Source: Lachnospiraceae bacterium (lineage in GTDB: Bacteria; Bacillota; Clostridia; Lachnospirales; Lachnospiraceae). Taken from it: DNA of 60,357 bases. The stretch is from the NCBI GenBank assembly GCA_017612555.1, contig JAGAFR010000080.1, positions 1 to 60,357 of the forward strand, given 5' to 3'. Below the pieces are notes generated by a model, which ran no database searches, was not told where the DNA came from, and saw only the letters and a list, made by a program, of their open reading frames with translations. The position numbers were made by a program, and so were the translations under genes. Of this stretch, positions 54,588 through 60,357 are shown piece after piece; within the stretch, counting starts at the first letter, position 1, and each line of letters opens with the position of its first letter.

Positions 54588-55712
54588 ATGAATAAGAGAA
54601 GCATACTTCTTCTTGGACTTTGTTCAGCACTTGTATTTTCAGGCTGTAAGAAGGAGGAGGAAGCAGCAGCACCCGCAGCTCCGGCTCCGCAGATAGAGGT
54701 AGTCAACAGTACTCCTGCGATCAGCATTGAAGACAATTCCGAAGAAGAAGTTGTTGATGACGGTTCGCATGAGGGTATGTACAGAAGCGAACTTACGAAT
54801 GAATGGATATCGGAAGATCTCAAGGATCAGAGACCTATAGCGGCAATGGTGGACAATGAGAAGACAGCACTTCCTCATTACGGTCTGTCACATGCCGATG
54901 TTGTATATGAGATGACAAACTCACTTGCCAATGACGGGATCACACGTCTTATGGTCCTCGTTAAGGACTGGGGAAGCATAGAACAGCTCGGAAGTATCAG
55001 AAGTACGCGTCCGACCAACCTTATAATAGCACCCGAATGGAATGCCATCGTATGTCATGACGGCGGTCCGTTCTACATAGATGACTATCTGGCTAAGCCT
55101 TATGTCGATAACTTCTCGGGAACATTCTCGAGAGTAGATAACGGCAAGTCGAGAGAGTTTACCGAATATATATGCCCGGGAGATATGGAGAAGAACTTTG
55201 CCAGCAAGCCGAATGTTTCCCAGACATACAACGAGTATTATTCGGGAGGACCTCATTATCAGTTCGTATCCAAGGACGGCGAGATCAATGATCTGTCATC
55301 CGCACCTTCGGTTCAGGACTGCACCAAGATCGAGCTTCCTTTCAAGCATAACGGTTCAAAGCTTGAATACGATCCGGCGACCAAGCTGTATATGTATTCC
55401 GAATACGGCCAGAAGCATGTTGATGCGGGTAACAACAATGAACCTCTCGGATTTACCAATGTTCTTCTGCAGGATGCAAGATACGTTAAGTTTGATGATA
55501 ACGGATACATGATGTTCCATGCGATCGACTTCAAGCGTGACGGCTGGTTCATAACACAGGGTAAGGCTATTCCGGTGACGTGGTCCAAGGAAGACGAAGT
55601 AACGCCTACACATTACTTTGATATGGACGGCAACGAGATAGTCCTTAACACAGGTAAGACATATGTTGCGCTCATTCCCGATGACAAGTGGGGCGGACTC
55701 AACATGCAGTAG
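54588..55712 (+). CDS. yerB: DUF3048 domain lipoprotein
   Basis: This 374-residue protein has a lipoprotein signal (LVFSGC lipobox, C20), a low-complexity linker, and the DUF3048 region (AAMVDNEKTALPHYGLSHAD, then GSIRSTRP). YerB of Bacillus is the characterised-by-name relative; its exact function is not known. The start follows AGGAGG. lgt, which would lipidate it, lies next, separated by a strong terminator. Confidence 0.83.
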   Translation: MNKRSILLLGLCSALVFSGCKKEEEAAAPAAPAPQIEVVNSTPAISIEDNSEEEVVDDGSHEGMYRSELTNEWISEDLKDQRPIAAMVDNEKTALPHYGLSHADVVYEMTNSLANDGITRLMVLVKDWGSIEQLGSIRSTRPTNLIIAPEWNAIVCHDGGPFYIDDYLAKPYVDNFSGTFSRVDNGKSREFTEYICPGDMEKNFASKPNVSQTYNEYYSGGPHYQFVSKDGEINDLSSAPSVQDCTKIELPFKHNGSKLEYDPATKLYMYSEYGQKHVDAGNNNEPLGFTNVLLQDARYVKFDDNGYMMFHAIDFKRDGWFITQGKAIPVTWSKEDEVTPTHYFDMDGNEIVLNTGKTYVALIPDDKWGGLNMQ

Positions 55713-55728
55713 TTTGTACGATATGAGT

Positions 55729-55755
55729 GGCGCGGACATTGTCCGCGCCTTTTTT
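55729..55755 (+). terminator. strong Rho-independent terminator
   Basis: GGCGCGGAC (55729-55737) pairs perfectly with GTCCGCGCC (55741-55749) around ATT, followed by a T run. Confidence 0.93.
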
Positions 55756-55797
55756 ACCATTAAGGATCATGTGATCCGGACAAGATGAGGAGAAAAA

Positions 55798-56580
55798 GTG
55801 GCGATCGATCTGTTCAGTATAGGAAGATTTACGGTTCACGGATATGGGCTCATGATCGGCCTTGGTTTTCTGACGGCAGTATTTGTCGGCAGTTACCTTG
55901 CAAAGAAGAGCGGCCTGTCCGACAATGATTTTGTAAATATGGCAATGTTCGTGCTTATCATAGGGTTCCTGGGAGGGAAGCTCTTGCATGTCATCGTTGA
56001 GTTTCGTGCTTTTCTTTCGGACCCGTTATCGGTCCTTGGCTCGGAAGGATTTGTCGTATACGGCGGTATCATTACCGGGGTAGCGACCATTTTTGTATAT
56101 TGTAAAGCAAAAAAAATTGATTTTGCATCGTATATAGACCTGTTCGCAGCGTCGGTACCGATCAATCAGGCTCTTGGAAGGATAGGGTGTCTTCTTGCGG
56201 GATGCTGTTACGGAAAGGAAACGACATCGTCATTTTCTCTTGTATTTCCGGAAAAGTGCTGTGCCCCGGCAAATGTTCCGCTCCTTCCCACGCAACCTAT
56301 CATGGCGGCAGGCAACTTTGTGATCTTTGCGGTACTTGTCACTTTATGGCTTAAAGGGTACAACAAAAAGAAGGGACTGCTTACATCATTGTATCTTATC
56401 ATGTACAGCATCGGAAGATTTCTTATCGAGTTTTTGCGTGATGATGAGAGAGGGAGCGTCGGACCGTTATCGACCTCGCAGTTCATTTCTTTGTTCATCT
56501 TTGCGGCGGGCGCTGTTCTTCTGTACTTTGTCATATCAAGAGACAAGAGAGCAACGGCTGCGGAAAAGAGCGATAATTGA
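55798..56580 (+). CDS. lgt: prolipoprotein diacylglyceryl transferase
   Basis: This 260-residue membrane enzyme transfers diacylglycerol from phosphatidylglycerol to the lipobox Cys of prelipoproteins. The motifs are present: HGYGLMIGLGF, YGGIITG, and GRIGCLLAGCCYG, the most conserved stretch. The GTG start follows GAGGAG. The stop overlaps the next gene's TTG start. A small dyad (GGATCA-TG-TGATCC, 55764-55777) lies upstream. Confidence 0.95.
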   Translation: MAIDLFSIGRFTVHGYGLMIGLGFLTAVFVGSYLAKKSGLSDNDFVNMAMFVLIIGFLGGKLLHVIVEFRAFLSDPLSVLGSEGFVVYGGIITGVATIFVYCKAKKIDFASYIDLFAASVPINQALGRIGCLLAGCCYGKETTSSFSLVFPEKCCAPANVPLLPTQPIMAAGNFVIFAVLVTLWLKGYNKKKGLLTSLYLIMYSIGRFLIEFLRDDERGSVGPLSTSQFISLFIFAAGAVLLYFVISRDKRATAAEKSDN

Positions 56581-57677
56581 AGAACATAATAGATTACGTA
56601 GACAGATATAAGGATGTTACCTTTGAGGAAAAGGCATTTAACAAAGTTGATGCCCTTATTCTGTCGCAGTTTTCATATTTCAAACTGGACGGTATGGTAC
56701 CCGGAGTGGGACCTATATTACCGAATGTTTCCATCAGGAACATCGCGGAAAGAGATAACGTTGACGACCTGTTTTCCGATGAGAGATACGCCAGGGATAA
56801 CAGAGCTCTGTTCGACGCGATGGCTCATTCAAAACGGTTTGGCGATATTGAACTTAACCATTATATCGATCTTGTCAGTAACAGGTGGGAGATGCAGTTC
56901 TCCGCGGTAACGATGTATTTATCTCCCGGTGTTACCCATGTTGTTTTCCGGGGGACCGATGAGACGGTCATAGGCTGGAAGGAAGACTTCAATATGTCTT
57001 TCATGACTCCGATCCCCGCGCAGGTCAAAGCTGTTGATTACATCCACTATGCTGCCGAGCGGATAAAGGGAGATTTTTCCGTCGGCGGTCATTCCAAAGG
57101 AGGCAATCTGGCTGTGTACAGTGCGATGAAGTGCTCGAGAACAGTCAGGGACAGGATCAGTCTGATCTATTCCCAGGACGGACCGGGCTTTACGAGAGAG
57201 ACTCTTGAGGATGGGGATTTTGATGCTATCGCATCAAGGATTGAAAAGTATGTTCCGCATTCATCCATCATAGGTATGCTCCTTCAGACACAGGAACAGT
57301 ACAAAGTAATAGAGGCAAGGAGCATCGGGATACTTCAGCATGATCCGTTTAACTGGATAGTTGAGGATGATGATTTTGTTTACAGAGATGACATCGCGGG
57401 CAGGTACGGGATGTCGGATGCATCGGTCAACGAGTGGGCAAGACGTGCCGATCCCGAGGAGATGAAGGTGTTTGTGGACAAGGTCTATGAAGTGTTCACC
57501 GCATCGGGCGTGGATGACCTGAATGATATAAAGGGTAACGCGGCATCCATCATGCAGAATGCAAAAGCCGTTCTGGACAACATGGATGAAACGGAAAGAC
57601 AGCGTGTGAAAGCAGTCATCTCTGCGTTCGTTGACTGTGTAAAAGAGCAGGTTAAGGATAAGATCCCGTTCGTATAG
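56577..57677 (+). CDS. DUF2974 / lipase-like alpha-beta hydrolase
   Basis: This 366-residue protein has a serine-hydrolase elbow, GGHSKGGNLAVYSAM, and a TMYLSPGVTHVVFRGTDE strand typical of DUF2974 (Mbeg1-like) proteins, which are predicted lipases. There is no signal peptide, so it probably acts inside the cell. The start is a TTG overlapping the lgt stop, so expression is coupled. It converges on TraX with two bases between. Confidence 0.82.
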   Translation: MKNIIDYVDRYKDVTFEEKAFNKVDALILSQFSYFKLDGMVPGVGPILPNVSIRNIAERDNVDDLFSDERYARDNRALFDAMAHSKRFGDIELNHYIDLVSNRWEMQFSAVTMYLSPGVTHVVFRGTDETVIGWKEDFNMSFMTPIPAQVKAVDYIHYAAERIKGDFSVGGHSKGGNLAVYSAMKCSRTVRDRISLIYSQDGPGFTRETLEDGDFDAIASRIEKYVPHSSIIGMLLQTQEQYKVIEARSIGILQHDPFNWIVEDDDFVYRDDIAGRYGMSDASVNEWARRADPEEMKVFVDKVYEVFTASGVDDLNDIKGNAASIMQNAKAVLDNMDETERQRVKAVISAFVDCVKEQVKDKIPFV

Positions 57678-57679
57678 GA

Positions 57680-58426
57680 TCAGATGATGAATTTTGCCGC
57701 CAGGTAGATGATCAGAAGGTGGGCGGGATAGAATATATAAAATGCATATTTGAAGCGAGGCTTTTTATCGGGATCATAGAAGTACAAAAGGACAAACGAC
57801 AGCGGAGCGAATTTTTCCCAGCATGTCGAAGCGGCTCCAGCCAGCAGATGAAAAGCTCCGGAATCTTTTGTGAAGTACAGCACCGCTGCCAGCAGCATGC
57901 ATTTCCATGAATAATCGGCATGAACAAGATATGCCGCATCCGCAAAAGATATAACCGCACAGATCTGCGCAAGATATACGACGGGCCGGGACAGCCCCAG
58001 GGTGTTCTTCTCAAGAAACCGGATAAATGCAAGCATTAAAAGAGCCAAAAAGAAAGAGATCATTATATTCTGATGATCCCGGTAGAACGGTTTGCCGTAC
58101 AGCCCGAGATCAAACGGGACTTCGGATATTACGGCAAATACGGCAAGACGAAGGGCGTATTTTCGTATGTTTTTCGTTCTGAAAAATCCTTCGACCAGGA
58201 AGAAAGTAAATATCGGAAATGCCAGGCGTCCGATACCGCGCAGTACGGTGTATACTTTATTGATATTTGTATATACGTCCGGGGCGATGTCCATACCGTG
58301 CACCGCCATATAGTTGTGCAGTATACCGTAGCCGACATGGTCTATCAGCATCATCACACATGCGATGATCTTGAGAACGGTGCATGACAGCTTTATTCTG
58401 TTAAGGCATGATACGTTTTTTTTCAT
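57680..58426 (-). CDS. TraX family membrane protein
   Basis: This 248-residue polytopic protein has the family opening KIIACVMMLIDHVGYGI and the SEVPFDLGLY segment. TraX N-acetylates F-pilin in conjugative plasmids; chromosomal copies in Clostridia are common and of unknown target, and the fold looks like a membrane acyltransferase. The start has no ribosome binding site, and a -10 box lies close upstream. Confidence 0.87.
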   Translation of the reverse strand: MKKNVSCLNRIKLSCTVLKIIACVMMLIDHVGYGILHNYMAVHGMDIAPDVYTNINKVYTVLRGIGRLAFPIFTFFLVEGFFRTKNIRKYALRLAVFAVISEVPFDLGLYGKPFYRDHQNIMISFFLALLMLAFIRFLEKNTLGLSRPVVYLAQICAVISFADAAYLVHADYSWKCMLLAAVLYFTKDSGAFHLLAGAASTCWEKFAPLSFVLLYFYDPDKKPRFKYAFYIFYPAHLLIIYLAAKFII

Positions 58427-58436
58427 ATATCAATAG

Positions 58437-58442
58437 ATTTTA
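58437..58442 (-). promoter_or_regulatory. -10 box of traX-like gene, short leader
   Basis: TAAAAT on the minus strand (58442-58437) predicts +1 at 58430, four bases before the ATG at 58426. The -35 (TTCATA, 16 bp away) is weak. The region is shared with the divergent lipoprotein gene. Confidence 0.35.
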
Positions 58443-58459
58443 GCACAACGGAAGTGATT

Positions 58460-59503
58460 ATGAAACAACAAACATTATTAAAACTTACGGCGATCGGGTT
58501 TACGGCGATGGTACTTGCGGGATGCAAGGATACCGAGACTGCTTCGTACAAAGCGGAGCAGGCGCTTGGTGCCAAAGACTTTGAGAGCGCATATAACATT
58601 GCTTCGTCAGCCATAGAATCAGGCGCCGGCGACAAGGAAATGTTCAGATCAAAAGCAATAGCTCTTCTGGGACTCGGTGAATATGAACAGGCAGAGAGTA
58701 CGTTTCTCCAGGCGTTTGCATGCTCCAACGGGTTTGTGGACAGGACCGATATAGATAACTCCTACTATATGGCGGTGGCTCAGTTTAAAAAGGGTGACCA
58801 TGCCGCCGCAAGATCGACGCTTGATTCCATCATAGCGCTGCGTCCCAAGGATGACGGTGCTTACTATCTTCGCGGCAAGGTCGAACTTGCAATGGGGGAA
58901 AGGGAAAGTGCGTTAAGTGATTTTGACCAAACCGTCACTCTGGCACCCGATAACTATGACCGGTATGTAGGCATATATGAAGAACTTCATTCAAGAGGTT
59001 ATGATACCGAAGCATCTTCGTATCTTGAGAAGGCTATGTCGGCGGGAAGCAAACTGTCGGATTATAACAAAGGTGTGCTCGAGTACTATATGGGCTCGTA
59101 CACTGATGCCAGAAATGACCTGGAGAATGCGAGAAAGAAATCCGATAACGAAAATCTCACATTGTATCTCGGTAAGACGTATGAGGCGCTTGGGGATGAC
59201 GGATATGCGATGTCCATCTACGAAGAGTTCGTAAGGCTCAATCCGGGTTCCGGACGGATATACGATCAGCTGGCTTCGTGTCAGATCAAAAAGGGAGATC
59301 TTGAAGGAGCGCTCACAACCATAGAAGCTGGGCTGTCGCTCGGTAACGGAGACGGTATGCAGGGCCTTATGTTCAACAGGGTTGTGGCATATGAATTAAG
59401 CTATGATTTTAAGTCCGCAAAAAAAGCGATGGATGAATATCTGCAGCTTTACCCGGATGATGAAACGGCGATCAGGGAGAATGTTTTTTTGAGCAGCAGG
59501 TAA
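58460..59503 (+). CDS. TPR-repeat lipoprotein
   Basis: This 347-residue protein has a lipoprotein signal (AMVLAGC) followed by about eight tetratricopeptide helix pairs (DDGAYYLRGKVELAMGE, NENLTLYLGKTYEALGDD and similar). It is a membrane-anchored scaffold outside the cytoplasm; its partners are unknown. The ATG at 58460 follows GGAAG. Thirty-three bases separate it from divergent TraX. Confidence 0.87.
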   Translation: MKQQTLLKLTAIGFTAMVLAGCKDTETASYKAEQALGAKDFESAYNIASSAIESGAGDKEMFRSKAIALLGLGEYEQAESTFLQAFACSNGFVDRTDIDNSYYMAVAQFKKGDHAAARSTLDSIIALRPKDDGAYYLRGKVELAMGERESALSDFDQTVTLAPDNYDRYVGIYEELHSRGYDTEASSYLEKAMSAGSKLSDYNKGVLEYYMGSYTDARNDLENARKKSDNENLTLYLGKTYEALGDDGYAMSIYEEFVRLNPGSGRIYDQLASCQIKKGDLEGALTTIEAGLSLGNGDGMQGLMFNRVVAYELSYDFKSAKKAMDEYLQLYPDDETAIRENVFLSSR

Positions 59504-59532
59504 AAATTGCGAGCTCATTTTTGTATATGATG

Positions 59533-59578
59533 CACAAGATGTTGTGGTGTTAACAAAAAGTTAACATAAGATATTGTA
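59533..59578 (+). promoter_or_regulatory. pair of NrdR boxes
   Basis: CACAAGATGTTGTG (59533-59546) and CATAAGATATTGTA (59565-59578) start 32 bp apart, three helical turns. Both fit the NrdR consensus (acaCwAtATaTwGtgt) at about 12 to 13 of 16 positions, and they sit just upstream of the nrdD -35. NrdR represses ribonucleotide reductase genes when dATP is high. Two GTTAAC copies lie between the boxes. Confidence 0.82.
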
Positions 59579-59586
59579 TTTTCATA

Positions 59587-59615
59587 TTGACTTCTGATTT
59601 TTGCAATGCTATATT
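59587..59615 (+). promoter_or_regulatory. nrdD promoter
   Basis: TTGACT (59587-59592), 17 bp, TATATT (59610-59615), predicted start near 59622, about 77 bases upstream of nrdD. Confidence 0.68.
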
Positions 59616-59698
59616 AATAATCGTCTTCAGACAAATCTTTATCAATCGATGAGTGGGGTCTTATAAAGGGTCTTATTAGGAAGGGAGTAGTCAGTAGT

Positions 59699-60357
59699 AT
59701 GTTCAGCGTTGTAAAAAGAAACGGGGAGTCGGCCGACTTTAACATCACCAAGATAAGTGATGCTATAATGAAGGCTTTTAATGCATGTGAGAAGCAGTAC
59801 ACAAATGACATGATCGATATGTTATCACTTCGGGTTACTGCGGATTTCCAACACAAGATGAACGACAATAAGATAACGGTCGAAGATATTCAGGACAGTG
59901 TTGAAGTTGTACTGGAGCAGGCCGGTTATACGGAGGTTGCGAAGGCTTACATCCTTTATCGTAAGCAGCGCGAGAAGATCCGTAATATGAAGTCTACGAT
60001 CCTTGATTACAAGGATGTCGTAAACAGTTATGTTAAGGTTGAGGACTGGAGAGTCAAGGAGAACTCAACGGTCACATATTCGGTAGGCGGACTCATCCTT
60101 TCCAATTCAGGTGCCGTTACGGCCAATTACTGGCTTTCGGAGATATATGACGAGGAGATAGCGGAGGCACACAGGAATGCCGACATCCATATCCATGATC
60201 TGTCGATGCTGACAGGATACTGCGCAGGTTGGTCACTCAAGCAGCTTATTAAAGAGGGACTCGGCGGTATCACAGGTAAAATCACATCAGCACCTGCAAA
60301 GCACTTATCGGTTCTCTGCAACCAGATGGTAAACTTCCTCGGTATCATGCAGAACGA
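59699..60357 (+). CDS. nrdD: anaerobic ribonucleoside-triphosphate reductase, N-terminal part
   Basis: This is the first 219 codons; the frame runs off the right edge. Residues 1-90 form an ATP-cone regulatory domain (SVVKRNGESADFNITKISDA). The reductase follows, with NADIHIHDLSMLTGYCAGWS, a conserved class III stretch. It makes deoxynucleotides using a glycyl radical that NrdG installs, so oxygen must be absent. GGGAG precedes the ATG at 11 bases. The glycyl-radical C-terminus and nrdG are beyond the window. Confidence 0.95.
   Translation, partial: MFSVVKRNGESADFNITKISDAIMKAFNACEKQYTNDMIDMLSLRVTADFQHKMNDNKITVEDIQDSVEVVLEQAGYTEVAKAYILYRKQREKIRNMKSTILDYKDVVNSYVKVEDWRVKENSTVTYSVGGLILSNSGAVTANYWLSEIYDEEIAEAHRNADIHIHDLSMLTGYCAGWSLKQLIKEGLGGITGKITSAPAKHLSVLCNQMVNFLGIMQN

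Noticed and set aside
55764-55777. Operator upstream of lgt
   Set aside because: GGATCA-TG-TGATCC is a short dyad that can arise by chance and lies in a 40-base stretch after a strong terminator; there is no independent support.
59504-59525. Terminator after the TPR lipoprotein gene
   Set aside because: AAAAAT/ATTTTT gives a six-pair A-T stem around a GC-containing loop; too weak to support.
1-60357. tRNA, rRNA, transposase or phage genes
   Set aside because: I looked through the intergenic stretches longer than about 100 bases and the open frames and saw no tRNA cloverleaf, rRNA segment, transposase, integrase or phage structural gene.

Overview
The window looks like a chromosomal segment of a Clostridia member, most likely Lachnospiraceae. 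The support is gene order and family content rather than any marker gene search: rpmE, DUF1385, prmC and prfA in a row, a DUF4250/DUF4364 pair beside rho, DUF6062, DUF3048, DUF4153 and TraX proteins, strong AGGAGG-type ribosome binding sites, and an oxygen-independent class III ribonucleotide reductase at the right edge. I saw no insertion sequence, prophage, CRISPR array, tRNA or rRNA.

Layout. 1-5.8 kb: the tail of an MMPL/RND transporter, a 1216-residue GLUG-repeat surface protein with a large helical insertion, a TetR regulator and a DUF6062 protein. 5.8-13.5 kb: rsmF, a uracil permease, a GH2 beta-mannosidase, DUF4250 and DUF4364 proteins, and rho. 13.5-16.7 kb: a DUF4153 membrane protein and an HD-GYP protein with a probable carbohydrate-binding-like outer domain. 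16.7-28 kb: a long plus-strand unit (rpmE, DUF1385, prmC, prfA, two half ABC exporters, a voltage-gated type K+ channel, a hybrid histidine kinase) ended by a strong terminator. 28-33.6 kb: a TetR gene behind a seven-unit 13-bp tandem repeat, a small membrane protein, and a minus-strand set of two polytopic membrane proteins and a SEL1/TPR-like protein. 33.6-45.9 kb: ybaK, then a plus-strand series metF, a cobalamin-dependent methionine synthase activation protein, metH, an MscS channel, a PHP phosphoesterase, a STAS-kinase-ATPase fusion, a free STAS protein, an Hpt protein, a DinG/XPD-type helicase with a nuclease-like N-terminus, and a HAD phosphatase. 45.8-51.9 kb: nfo, a chemoreceptor, a CarD regulator, an SGNH hydrolase, a PfkB kinase and signal peptidase I. 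52-60.4 kb: an MBOAT/SGNH acyl-transfer pair, a DUF3048 lipoprotein, lgt, a DUF2974 protein, TraX, a TPR lipoprotein, and the start of nrdD behind a pair of NrdR boxes.

Working together. metF, the activation protein and metH make one methionine/folate module. The MscS-to-Hpt stretch looks like a partner-switching signalling cluster: STAS domains, an active-looking RsbW-type ATPase, an aminoglycoside-phosphotransferase-like kinase domain, an Hpt domain, and a channel whose C-terminus resembles a degenerate RsbW-type domain. lgt and lepB serve the predicted lipoproteins and exported proteins nearby.

The strongest unexplained signal is a pair of structured intergenic elements, 18994-19210 before prfA and 35688-35818 before metH. 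Both are bounded by long inverted arms whose outer sequences differ between the copies but are complementary within each copy. Both share conserved core blocks and can fold into the same three-stem plan. Other notable signals are several probable leaderless genes (DUF4364, rsmF, metF, an SGNH hydrolase, possibly traX), the 13-bp repeat array that begins at a predicted transcription start, and an NrdR-like box in the DUF3048 promoter.
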